DNA of 64,000 nucleotides from contig NZ_KB849765.1 of the NCBI RefSeq assembly GCF_000369005.1, forward strand, positions 372,001 to 436,000, read 5' to 3'. The notes under the pieces were generated by a model. The model had not been told where the DNA came from and ran no database searches. It saw nothing but the letters and a program-made list of their open reading frames with translations. The position numbers and the translations under genes are program-made. Every line of letters starts with the position of its first letter. The first letter of the stretch is position 1. Positions 56,258 to 64,000 of this stretch are shown here, piece by piece. The stretch comes from Acinetobacter beijerinckii CIP 110307. Lineage in GTDB: Bacteria > Pseudomonadota > Gammaproteobacteria > Pseudomonadales > Moraxellaceae.

Positions 56258-57550
56258 ATGAGTCAGACATATAGCAGGGAAGAAAAAAAGAGCCGTATCA
56301 AAGGTATTGTTGGTGCGGCATCAGGGAATTTAGTTGAATGGTTCGATTTTTATATTTATGCCGTTTTTGCTGCTTATTTTACTCATGCATTGACCGCTCC
56401 AGATATGGATTCAACCACCAAAGCCATTTATGTATGGGGAGTGTTTGGCGCGAGCTTCTTCATGCGACCCATTGGTAGTTGGTTATTCGGACGCATTGCC
56501 GACCGCCAAGGTCGTAAACAATCCATGGTTATTTCGATTTGCTTAATGGCACTCAGCTCATTCCTATTTGCAGCATTGCCGACCTATGATCAAGTTGGAA
56601 TGTGGGCACCATTTTTACTGTTAATGGTTCGTTTACTACAAGGTCTATCCGTTGGTGGTGAATATGGCGCGGTTGCCACCTATATGAGCGAACTTGGATT
56701 AAAAGGACAACGCGGTTTCTTCGCATCATTTCAATATGTGACCTTATCAGGCGGACAACTTCTTGCCAGTTTACTTGGGGTGATTTTGCTTGGTTTTATG
56801 ACGGAGCAACAATTAAATGATGGCGGTTGGCGTATTCCATTTGTGATCGGTGGTGTCGCTGCTTTGCTTTCTCTTGCTGCGCGAAGTCGCTTAGAGGAAA
56901 CTCTTTCTCATGAAGATGCGGAACGTGAAGAGTCAGGTAGTTTAATTGCATTATTGAAGCAACACTGGAAAACCTTTCTATTGGTGGTGGGATACACCTC
57001 AGCAGGTTCACTCACCTTTTACGTGGTAACAGTTTATTCAAAAACCTATCTCACCAATATCGGCATGGATGGTAAAACCGTAGGCTTTATCATGACCACG
57101 GCGTTATTTGTGTTTATGATCGCGCAACCTTTGTTTGGGATGTTATCGGATCGAATCGGTCGTCGTGCTTCAATGCTAGCGTTCAGCTTACTCAGCGCAA
57201 TCTTTATTTACCCAGTCATGGTTACGGGAATGCGGAGTTTTGCCGATTCACCTGTCATCATCACCTTATTACTCATTTTCTTGATGATGTTGCTGAGTTT
57301 CTACACCTCAATCAGTGGTTTGGTCAAAGCTGAAATGTTCCCTCCTCATGTCCGCGCCTTAGGTGTCGGTTTCTCCTATGCGGTGGGTAATGCCCTATTT
57401 GGCGGTTCAGCGCCATCAGTTGCCCTGATATTTAAAGATGCAGGCATTGAAAATATCTTCTTTATCTATGTCATTTTCATGCTAATGATCTGTTTCTTGT
57501 GTAGCTTGGCGTTACCGAAAAAACCTGAATATTTGGAGCATGATCACTGA
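56258..57550 (+). CDS. kgtP: MFS alpha-ketoglutarate permease-like transporter
   Basis: About 430 residues from the ATG at 56258, which follows AAGGA at 7 nt; a frame from a TTG at 56237 starts before this site. Twelve transmembrane helices. GNLVEWFDFYIY, GSWLFGRIADRQGRK, LLQGLSVGGEYG and FYTSISGLVKAEMFP are all close to E. coli KgtP of the metabolite:H+ symporter family. A related dicarboxylate or betaine substrate cannot be excluded. It imports 2-oxoglutarate by proton symport. Monocistronic with a strong terminator. Confidence 0.88.
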   Translation: MSQTYSREEKKSRIKGIVGAASGNLVEWFDFYIYAVFAAYFTHALTAPDMDSTTKAIYVWGVFGASFFMRPIGSWLFGRIADRQGRKQSMVISICLMALSSFLFAALPTYDQVGMWAPFLLLMVRLLQGLSVGGEYGAVATYMSELGLKGQRGFFASFQYVTLSGGQLLASLLGVILLGFMTEQQLNDGGWRIPFVIGGVAALLSLAARSRLEETLSHEDAEREESGSLIALLKQHWKTFLLVVGYTSAGSLTFYVVTVYSKTYLTNIGMDGKTVGFIMTTALFVFMIAQPLFGMLSDRIGRRASMLAFSLLSAIFIYPVMVTGMRSFADSPVIITLLLIFLMMLLSFYTSISGLVKAEMFPPHVRALGVGFSYAVGNALFGGSAPSVALIFKDAGIENIFFIYVIFMLMICFLCSLALPKKPEYLEHDH

Positions 57551-57570
57551 TAAAGTGAATGATTCATTTA

Positions 57571-57607
57571 AACCACTTTTGTTCTCGCAAAAGTGGTTTT
57601 TTTATTT
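57571..57607 (+). terminator. Terminator of the kgtP-like gene
   Basis: CCACTTTTG, loop TTCTCG, CAAAAGTGG and seven T. Confidence 0.9.
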
Positions 57608-57615
57608 CTGACCGT

Positions 57616-58377
57616 TTAATCAAGATAAGGATTCAAACGAACCAATTGCTTAAACCCACTCTTTACCACCATTGCTGTTCGAGATTTTGGGCGAATACGT
57701 GCCTCTTCTTGAGTAAATTCAATCATGTGCTGGTTAAAGTCTAAACGTGGATATTGCGCATATAATTGTTGTCTAAATAATGTAGAAAATTCAAAACCAC
57801 GGCTGCCAATGACATCACAACTGGCTGCTTGCTGTAGCAAATGTGCCTCAACACCCTCATCAACCGCAACATAAGGATTCATGTGCATACTGATCACATC
57901 AAACAATTGATCTGCCCGTGGTAGTTGCCATCCTTGCGCTAAAGACCAGTTTTGAGCAGCATAAGCCCCCTGTCCTGCAAAGCAACGACAATTTTCGTGA
58001 TGCTGATAATGTTGCTCAGTCATGCCTAAATCATGGAGTAAACAGGATACCGCCAATAATTCAGCATCAGGTTTTAGATTCTGCATTGTGGAAAATGCAA
58101 CGGCATAAGACCAAGTTCTTAAACAATGATTCTGCAAACTTACTGAACTACAGGACCGCATCTTTTCAATCGCCTGTTTGACATCATAACTATCAGGCAA
58201 ATGTAAATCATCCATACTCAAAAACTGATGATTCTGCTTAGAGCGACCTGCTAAAGCATACATTTTTATACTTTGTTTGAGCACAGGGAATAGGCTATGA
58301 CTCAATAAGGTCATACGATCTTTTAAAGATAAATCTCCTGAAGTTTGAGCCATCCATGCTTGTCGACCAATCTGCAT
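57616..58377 (-). CDS. HD-domain phosphohydrolase-like protein
   Basis: 253 residues. The HD pair lies in SCLLHDLGMTEQH at about 130-142, preceded by an upstream His and followed by another conserved His segment (FAGQGAYAAQNW, ISMHMNP) and a distal Asp. This fits a small metal-dependent HD hydrolase, near the cyanamide-hydratase-like group. Substrate unknown. GGTGGA before the ATG is a good ribosome site. It is convergent with the kgtP-like gene; no link between them is evident. Confidence 0.8.
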   Translation of the reverse strand: MQIGRQAWMAQTSGDLSLKDRMTLLSHSLFPVLKQSIKMYALAGRSKQNHQFLSMDDLHLPDSYDVKQAIEKMRSCSSVSLQNHCLRTWSYAVAFSTMQNLKPDAELLAVSCLLHDLGMTEQHYQHHENCRCFAGQGAYAAQNWSLAQGWQLPRADQLFDVISMHMNPYVAVDEGVEAHLLQQAASCDVIGSRGFEFSTLFRQQLYAQYPRLDFNQHMIEFTQEEARIRPKSRTAMVVKSGFKQLVRLNPYLD

Positions 58378-58478
58378 TTTTATCCACCTATAGAAATTAG
58401 AGTAATTACTCTAATTTTTAGTTTTACTGTAAATTTATGCTAATGTCAAAGTGAGCTAAGATATTGTTCTGATAGAAG

Positions 58479-59363
58479 CTAAAGTAGTTTTTTTAAATGT
58501 TGCTCTAACCAGTCAATAAAGTCTTGAAAATACTTTGGGCGATATTGTCGATCCGTCAGCAAAATATTTACAGGTAATTCCAAGCATGGAATATCTGAGA
58601 ATAATCGCTGGAGCTGCCCTTGCTCTACATAAGTTTTCGCGTCAAATTCAGGAATTTGAATTAAACCTATACCTGCTAAACCTGCTTGGATATAAGCTTC
58701 CGTATTTTCAACCAGTAAACGATAAGGCATGTTGACACGATGATTCTGAAAGCTTAATTCACTTAATTCTCGATAATGCTTTGCTACATGATAATCCACA
58801 GCAAAATGCCGTTCTAACTCATCAAAATGCGTTGGTTCACCATATTCCGCCAAATATTTTGGCGATGCTAAAGTCCATATTTGCGTCTGTTTAATTGGTC
58901 GAATCAGTAAGTATTCATCATGAACCTGCCCAACCCGCACCACACAGTCTAGTTGTTGTTCAATCAAATTTGAAAAATCATCACTGCCATTAATCAACAC
59001 TTTGACTTTAGGATAGCGTTGATAAAATGCGGATAGATGAGGAATCAACACTTGTGTTGCCAAGCGTTTCGGCATACCAATACTGATCTTGCCCTCTTGA
59101 CTACGTACCTGTGTTTTAAAACGATTTAGCTCTTTAAGCTGAGCAACCAGACGTATTGCCTCCTCATAAAACAAACTGCCTTCATGCGTTAACGCAACTT
59201 TACGCGTAGTGCGATAAAACAGTAAAACTTCATATTCTTTTTCCAAAGCCTGAATCGCATAAGTCACATTGGAACGAGGCAAACCCAGTTGCAGTGCGGC
59301 TTGGGCAAAAGACTGTTTTTCAGCGACCAGACAAAAAATCTTTAACCGCTCAATTTTATCCAT
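58479..59363 (-). CDS. LysR-family transcriptional regulator
   Basis: About 294 residues from the ATG at 59363; four more codons from a TTG at 59375 are possible. The N-terminal helix-turn-helix (FCLVAEKQSFAQAALQLGLPRSNVTYAIQALE) is followed by the substrate-binding domain. It belongs to the branch in which the second helix reads RSNVTYAI, often paired with an oxidoreductase. It is divergent from an SDR gene, with a clear dyad between them, so it very likely controls that gene and itself. Confidence 0.92.
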   Translation of the reverse strand: MDKIERLKIFCLVAEKQSFAQAALQLGLPRSNVTYAIQALEKEYEVLLFYRTTRKVALTHEGSLFYEEAIRLVAQLKELNRFKTQVRSQEGKISIGMPKRLATQVLIPHLSAFYQRYPKVKVLINGSDDFSNLIEQQLDCVVRVGQVHDEYLLIRPIKQTQIWTLASPKYLAEYGEPTHFDELERHFAVDYHVAKHYRELSELSFQNHRVNMPYRLLVENTEAYIQAGLAGIGLIQIPEFDAKTYVEQGQLQRLFSDIPCLELPVNILLTDRQYRPKYFQDFIDWLEQHLKKLL

Positions 59364-59388
59364 TTTATTATTCAACTTTTTTGCACAA

Positions 59389-59403
59389 TTAGTTCAATAC
59401 TAA
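59389..59403. promoter_or_regulatory. LysR-type operator between the regulator and SDR gene
   Basis: TTAGT-TCAAT-ACTAA, a perfect dyad that contains T-N11-A, the LysR box, placed 25 nt before the regulator start. Confidence 0.62.
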
Positions 59404-59471
59404 CAACTATTTCAAACAAATAAATTCAATTAGGATGTTTTCTATGCAAAAACAACATGAGGAATAAAGCA

Positions 59472-60227
59472 ATGTCACAACATAATCTAAAAGGAAAAAC
59501 GGTATTGATTACCGGCGGTGCAAAAAACTTAGGTGGATTAATTTCACGTAAATTTGCTGAACAAGGGGCAAATTTATTGATTCATTACAACAGTGCCGCA
59601 ACACAATCAGATGCTGAAGAAACTTTACAAGCGGTACAAGCACTGGGGATTAAAGCAATTTTGGTACAAGCAGATTTAGCCAATATCCAGAACATTGAAG
59701 ACTTATTTATTCAAGCCAAAACAGAATTTGGCGGTGTGGATATCGCAATTAATACCGTCGGGCGCGTGCTCAAAAAACCGTATTTAGATACCACTGAACA
59801 AGAGTTTGATGGCATGAATGACATCAATAATAAAATTGCCTATTTCTTTATTCAATCGGCAGGTCGTCATCTTAATCCAAATGGAAAAATCTGTACCATT
59901 GTCACCAGTTTACTTGCTGCATATACAGGACTTTATTCCACTTATGAGGGTTTAAAAGCCCCTGTGGAACACTACACGCGTGCTGCATCAAAAGAGTTTG
60001 GTAAACGTGGTATTTCTGTCACTGCTGTCGCACCTGGTCCAATGGATACACCATTTTTCTATGGTCAAGAAGCACCAGAAGCGGTGGCATATCATAAATC
60101 AGCATCAGCATTGGGCGGCTTAACCAAGATCGAAGATATTGAACCCTTAGTACGTTTCTTAGTGACTGATGGTTGGTGGATTACAGGACAAACGATTTTC
60201 GCCAATGGTGGATACACCACTCGCTAA
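59472..60227 (+). CDS. SDR-family oxidoreductase
   Basis: About 251 residues from the ATG at 59472, with GAGGA 8 nt before it; an ATG at 59457 precedes that site. The NAD(P) motif TGGAKNLGG is a variant of TGxxxGxG. The catalytic part is YSTYEGLK (YxxxK) and the C-terminal PGPMDTPFF is the usual substrate loop entry. It resembles 3-oxoacyl-ACP-reductase-like enzymes, but the substrate is unknown. Control by the divergent LysR gene is likely. Confidence 0.88.
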   Translation: MSQHNLKGKTVLITGGAKNLGGLISRKFAEQGANLLIHYNSAATQSDAEETLQAVQALGIKAILVQADLANIQNIEDLFIQAKTEFGGVDIAINTVGRVLKKPYLDTTEQEFDGMNDINNKIAYFFIQSAGRHLNPNGKICTIVTSLLAAYTGLYSTYEGLKAPVEHYTRAASKEFGKRGISVTAVAPGPMDTPFFYGQEAPEAVAYHKSASALGGLTKIEDIEPLVRFLVTDGWWITGQTIFANGGYTTR

Positions 60228-60240
60228 GGTATTCATAATC

Positions 60241-60275
60241 AAGATTGGGTGCATGATCTGTACACCCAATCTTTT
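60241..60275 (+). terminator. Terminator of the SDR gene
   Basis: Perfect 11-bp arms AAGATTGGGTG/CACCCAATCTT followed by TTTT. It abuts the azlD stop codon of the convergent operon. Confidence 0.8.
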
Positions 60276-60591
60276 AATTCAACCAAAACACCAATCCATA
60301 AAAACATGCCAAACTCAAAACAATCGTCAACAAGGTATGACGGACTTTATACGCAATCAAAATCGTTAAAATAGTGGCAAGAAAATAAGGATTAAGTAAT
60401 GTTTCACGAAATACACCATGTTCATCCATAAAAACAATCGGTGTTGCAATAGCCGTCAATAAACACGGTGCAGAATATTGCAAAGATTGTTGAAACCATT
60501 TGGGTAAACGCAAAGGCAGATTCGGTTCAAGAAGAATATAGCGATTCATAAACACCACAATTGCGAGAATAATCAGGAGAAACCAAGTCAT
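60274..60591 (-). CDS. azlD: AzlD-family branched-chain amino-acid export subunit
   Basis: 105 residues with four hydrophobic helices (about 1-17, 33-55, 60-82, 85-103). It follows the AzlC-like gene with a 4-nt overlap (ATGA), the usual arrangement of the two-part LIV-E exporter for branched-chain amino acids. AzlD alone is weakly conserved; the call rests on topology and gene pair. Confidence 0.86.
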   Translation of the reverse strand: MTWFLLIILAIVVFMNRYILLEPNLPLRLPKWFQQSLQYSAPCLLTAIATPIVFMDEHGVFRETLLNPYFLATILTILIAYKVRHTLLTIVLSLACFYGLVFWLN

Positions 60592-61304
60592 GCTGTGCGC
60601 TCCCTAAAATTCTGCAAGCAAGTTGCCGCAAACATTCCAATCACACCTGCCATGATCGCAGCACTTTTAAGACCTAAGCTTAGAAAAACAACAGTGAGAA
60701 TCACTGAAACCAATACCCCAACCAAAGTATTTAAGTTTTTAATAAATGGAACCACGATTGCGATAAATGTCGCAACAATTGAAAAATCGAGATGATATTG
60801 ATCTAAATTAGGAACTGCGGCAGCAAGAAAGACTCCACAAGCACTAAACAGAACCCAACATATATAAAAGCAAAGTCCTGCACCTAACAGATAGTGAATA
60901 TAATGTTGTTGCTTTTTAATACTAACTGCAAACAATTCATCAGTTAATAAAAAGCCCAATATCAAACGATCTTTTAAAGGTTGCTTAGAAATATCTTCAC
61001 GTAAATACAGTGCATATAAATAATGCTGCGTGGTAATCAGAAAAACGGAAATGATGATAGTAATTGCGGGCGTTCCTGCCATGACTAAACCTAAAGTCAT
61101 TAATTGTGCTGCACCAGCAAAGACTAGTGCAGACATTCCAATCGCTTGTAAAGTCGTTAGTCCTGCTTGAATCGCCATAGAGCCTGCGAGTAAACCCCAC
61201 GGCAACACTGCAAAACACAATGGCAGTATTTTGATCACCCCGTTCAAAAATGCCCGTGATTCGGTCATCGGAATGTCGTCTATGCTTTCACCTAACATTA
61301 GCAT
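60588..61304 (-). CDS. azlC: AzlC-family branched-chain amino-acid export subunit
   Basis: About 238 residues from the ATG at 61304; a GTG one codon earlier or a later ATG at 61268 are possible, and no ribosome site decides. Seven or eight hydrophobic segments with the AzlC motif LPWGLLAGSMAIQAGLT ... FAGAAQLMTLGLV and a TDELFAV segment. It forms an inner-membrane exporter with AzlD. An AraC-type gene lies 67 nt upstream on the same strand and may control it. Confidence 0.88.
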   Translation of the reverse strand: MLMLGESIDDIPMTESRAFLNGVIKILPLCFAVLPWGLLAGSMAIQAGLTTLQAIGMSALVFAGAAQLMTLGLVMAGTPAITIIISVFLITTQHYLYALYLREDISKQPLKDRLILGFLLTDELFAVSIKKQQHYIHYLLGAGLCFYICWVLFSACGVFLAAAVPNLDQYHLDFSIVATFIAIVVPFIKNLNTLVGVLVSVILTVVFLSLGLKSAAIMAGVIGMFAATCLQNFRERTA

Positions 61305-61374
61305 CACAATTATTCATTAACGAGAATAGACTATGCCAAAAATGCTTCCATGAAGCTTGTACAAAATTGCTGTT

Positions 61375-62205
61375 TTATTTGAGAGAGGCGGTGTAACCAC
61401 CTGGTGTAATTCCAAAAGTTTGGCGAAAATGTCGATTAAAATGACTTTGATCTGAGAAACCACATTGCTGTGACACCTCTGATAAATTCAGACCTTGTCT
61501 TAATAATTTTTGTGACTTCTGTAGACGTGCTTGAATGAGCCATGCATGCGGTGAGAGTCCAACATGCTTTTTAAATTGACGTAAAAAATGCCACTGACTG
61601 AGATTTGCCATTTCCGCCAATTCAATAAGTGAAAACTCTTGCTCAGGTATACTCGCCATTAATTCTTTAATATTTAAAATGCGTTGTTTGGCATTACTCT
61701 GATCATTGGCTTGAGGCTTGGTTTGACTATATTTTGAGATTAGCCAAGCAATTGTCGATAAAAATAAAGTTTGTTTAAGTAACTTATTATTTGGTTGCTC
61801 AAGTAAATCAAAAAGTAATCGTAATTGTTGTGCCAAACCTTCATCATGCAACACTGCTTCTCTAAACCACGGTGCTGTACCGTGTACAGTAGTGAGATCA
61901 CGGGTTAATTCATGGAAAATTTCGGGAGTCGGATAAATCGCGCGGTAACGCCAACCTGTTTCCACGGCTGATGAGCCTGTATGCACTTCATCGGCATTCA
62001 CTAAAATAATATCGCCTTGCGGTGCAACATGATTCCCACCTGTGCGATAGAACCGTTGTGCTCCTTCTTCGATGACACCGATACAAAATCCTTCATGAAC
62101 ATGTCGTGAAAACTCCTGTTGAAAGTAACTGGCTTTCAACATTTCTAAACCACCCAATTCTTCTAGGTGTAAGTAATCGACTTGTTCTCGAGGTCTGCGC
62201 GACAT
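61375..62205 (-). CDS. AraC-family transcriptional regulator
   Basis: About 276 residues from the ATG at 62205, which lies 5 nt after GGAGG. A cupin-like ligand-binding domain is followed at about 175-275 by two helix-turn-helix units (LIELAEMANLSQWHFLRQFKKHVGLSPHAW; LSEVSQQCGFSDQSHFNRHFRQTFGITPGGY). This AraC/AzlC/AzlD order is seen elsewhere and suggests control of amino-acid export. No operator can be defined. Confidence 0.9.
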   Translation of the reverse strand: MSRRPREQVDYLHLEELGGLEMLKASYFQQEFSRHVHEGFCIGVIEEGAQRFYRTGGNHVAPQGDIILVNADEVHTGSSAVETGWRYRAIYPTPEIFHELTRDLTTVHGTAPWFREAVLHDEGLAQQLRLLFDLLEQPNNKLLKQTLFLSTIAWLISKYSQTKPQANDQSNAKQRILNIKELMASIPEQEFSLIELAEMANLSQWHFLRQFKKHVGLSPHAWLIQARLQKSQKLLRQGLNLSEVSQQCGFSDQSHFNRHFRQTFGITPGGYTASLK

Positions 62206-62542
62206 CACGACCTCCTAAGGCATGTATGCATCATTTCAGGTTAACGCGATTTAGATAGATTTATAGAACAAAATTGCTGTTTGATAAAATTATTTCACTT
62301 GGGATTTCAATAAAATATTTTTTAATCCTCCTATCAACTCTAAATAAATATCGCCTTTAATATTGTATTAATCCTGAGAATATAATTAGATAAATATTCA
62401 GTTGAAATAAATATTTTTCCAAAGAAATATTATATTCTTAAAAATAACTTTAACTTATGATAAAAATCATTTTAAAATACTTCCATAATTTATGTCATAA
62501 ATTGTAATAAAACCAATAGCTAATAATGATTGTGAGATTTCT
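62206..62542. other. Intergenic region between araC-like and DUF2167 genes
   Basis: 337 very AT-rich bases between divergent genes. It should hold both promoters, but many AT boxes prevent a choice. No RNA gene or repeat is evident. Confidence 0.45.
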
Positions 62543-63463
62543 ATGTTTAATCCTTTACACCCCCAAAAATTAATACCATTAAGCCATGCGATTGCTCTTA
62601 GTCTTTCTATGTTGGGCACCAGTACCCTACCAAGTTATGTGCATGCCTCTGCACCTGTTGAAGAAACAACAACTAATACGACAGCTCAAAATACTGTTGA
62701 AAATCCAATGGCTAAATTAGATTGGCATTTAGGGCCTAAAAAAGAAAATGTTGCTAATGTTGCGACTTTAAATACGCTCAAAGATGAAGGTTTTTTAGAT
62801 CCGAAGAATGCAGATAAATTTCTGGAATTAACTGGTAATTTAACTACAGGTAATACAAATATTTTAGTTGCACCTGATGATTCATGGTGGGCAACTTTTG
62901 ATTTTGAACCATCTGGTTATGTCAAAGATGATGAGAAAATCGATGCTGATGCCTTATTAAAACAACTTAAAGATTCTGATGAGCCTTCAAATGAAGAGCG
63001 TGCTCGTTTAGGTTATCCAAAACTGTATACTGTTGGTTGGGTCGTTCCGCCGCATTATGATAATCAGACTAAACGCTTAGAATGGGCACTCAAAATCCGT
63101 GATCAGGATAATAACGAAGCGATTAACTATACCATTCGTATTCTAGGTCGTACGGGTGTGACCAGTGCAACATTAGTTTCGGATGAAGAACATTTAACTC
63201 AGAACATTAATGCGTTTAAAGGTAGTCTAAAAGGCTTTGATTATAACTTTGGCGAAAAATATGCAGAATATCGTGAGGGCGATAAAGTCGCTGAATATGG
63301 TCTAGCAGCATTAATTGCTGGCGGTGCAGCAGTTGTGGCAACCAAAAAAGGCTTCTGGGCTGCTATTGCTGCCTTCTTTGCAGCTACATGGAAATTCATT
63401 GCAGTAGGAGCAATTGCTGCGGCTGGATGGCTTCGTTCTTTATTCAAGAAGAACAAATCATAA
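62543..63463 (+). CDS. DUF2167 membrane-anchored protein
   Basis: 306 residues. Signal peptide (about 10-36, ending YVHAS), a soluble domain with DUF2167 hallmarks (DSWWATFDFEPSGYVKDDEKIDADALLKQL, YTVGWVVPPHYDNQTKRLEWAL, NYTIRILGRTG) and two C-terminal hydrophobic helices rich in Ala (about 248-262, 267-296) before a KKNK end. It would sit mainly in the periplasm, anchored in the inner membrane. Function unknown. The next gene starts directly after its stop. Confidence 0.88.
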   Translation: MFNPLHPQKLIPLSHAIALSLSMLGTSTLPSYVHASAPVEETTTNTTAQNTVENPMAKLDWHLGPKKENVANVATLNTLKDEGFLDPKNADKFLELTGNLTTGNTNILVAPDDSWWATFDFEPSGYVKDDEKIDADALLKQLKDSDEPSNEERARLGYPKLYTVGWVVPPHYDNQTKRLEWALKIRDQDNNEAINYTIRILGRTGVTSATLVSDEEHLTQNINAFKGSLKGFDYNFGEKYAEYREGDKVAEYGLAALIAGGAAVVATKKGFWAAIAAFFAATWKFIAVGAIAAAGWLRSLFKKNKS

Positions 63464-64000
63464 ATGTATTTGCCTTTCGAGGTATTACTCGTAATAGGAA
63501 TAGTCGGGTTCTATATTTATGACTCGACTCATCTCTATTTTTATAATGAGTTTAATATTTACAAAGGTTTTAAAACCACCTTTAAGTCACAATTGATTTC
63601 ACGAAAATTCAATTTTTATCGTCAGTACTTGGTTATTCTTAACTTACTTTTGCCACATCAACTTATTTTCAAATGTGCATGGAGGTTTAAAGATACGCAT
63701 TCAACAATTCATGCAATTGAGATTGAACATATTAGAAAAATTAGTCTAATATTAAAGCCCCTACAGGTTATTAATATTTTAATTTTCTTACTTACTCTCG
63801 CTATTCTGCCATTTTTACTGATCTATAAAGCAAATTATGTAGCAATTTCAATTACACTTGTGATGATATATGGCTTAAACCTGTTTTCAATTTTTTTTGT
63901 AATGTTCAAACGGAAAAACTTGCAATTATCTTGGTTCAAAACCACTCAACTCTTATTAGATGTGTTGTTATGCCCTCCTTTTGCGGTGAATCTATTAAGA
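63464..64000 (+). CDS. Unknown multi-pass membrane protein (cut by right edge)
   Basis: Open frame from the ATG at 63464, which follows the DUF2167 stop without a gap (TAAATG), to the right edge, at least 179 residues. Hydrophobic segments lie at about 3-19, 55-70, 102-120 and 126-146. Between them it is rich in Phe, Tyr, Lys and Arg. AAGAAGAA before the ATG may serve as ribosome site. Tight coupling suggests it works with the DUF2167 protein. No family recognised from this part. Confidence 0.65.
   Translation, partial: MYLPFEVLLVIGIVGFYIYDSTHLYFYNEFNIYKGFKTTFKSQLISRKFNFYRQYLVILNLLLPHQLIFKCAWRFKDTHSTIHAIEIEHIRKISLILKPLQVINILIFLLTLAILPFLLIYKANYVAISITLVMIYGLNLFSIFFVMFKRKNLQLSWFKTTQLLLDVLLCPPFAVNLLR

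Overview
The window is a chromosomal segment of a low-GC gammaproteobacterium, almost certainly Acinetobacter. The species cannot be fixed from the sequence. The main pointers are a close match to the Acinetobacter fatty acyl-CoA reductase Acr1, the pilMNOPQ-aroK-aroB-SPOR order, a division/cell-wall cluster that starts at rsmH and stops after mraY, a czcCBA cluster led by czcI-like genes, and pilin genes next to a PglL-type glycosyltransferase. I see no phage, insertion sequence, integron or CRISPR array. The window looks like core genome with small accessory pieces.

Layout. 1-2.8 kb (minus): two tandem type IV pilins, a TfpZ-like accessory protein and a PglL-type O-oligosaccharyltransferase that runs off the left edge. 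A clear sigma-54 promoter lies before the first pilin. 3.1-6.4 kb: LemA and two TPM-domain proteins, then a PF10118 hydrolase. 6.6-12.6 kb: gltBD. 13.0-20.8 kb (minus): pilMNOPQ, aroK, aroB and a SPOR protein, with PBP1a (ponA) divergent. 23.5-31.6 kb (minus): rlmA, then rsmH-ftsL-ftsI-murE-murF-mraY. 31.8-35.1 kb: sulfate-binding protein, a small secreted protein and gltX. 35.2-37.3 kb: tRNA-Ala(GGC) and three identical tRNA-Glu(TTC) genes around an amino-acid permease. 37.3-40.6 kb: three uncharacterised genes. 40.6-49.8 kb (minus): heavy-metal resistance locus, transcribed czcI2, small ORF, isoprenylcysteine-methyltransferase-like gene, small secreted His/Cys peptide, czcI1, czcC, czcB, czcA, czcD. 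50-62 kb: ettA, O-acetylhomoserine sulfhydrylase, acr1, an SDR/MerR pair, a kgtP-like transporter, an HD protein, a LysR/SDR pair, and azlCD with an AraC regulator. 62.5-64 kb: a DUF2167 protein followed by an unknown membrane protein cut by the right edge.

How the parts work together. The two pilus blocks supply the subunit and its modification (left edge) and the inner-membrane alignment complex plus outer-membrane secretin (13-21 kb). The cell-wall genes (ponA, ftsI, murE, murF, mraY, ftsL) carry precursor synthesis and septal and elongation polymerisation. The czc locus is the most unusual part. Two czcI paralogues sit about 1.8 kb apart, each preceded by an identical 17-bp palindrome at the same distance from an extended -10 element and each followed by the same 3' hairpin. 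This looks like a duplicated regulatory cassette that controls the efflux pump on one side and a small accessory operon (81-aa ORF, ICMT-like enzyme, 58-aa metal-ligand-rich secreted peptide) on the other. This is my best candidate for a little-described system.
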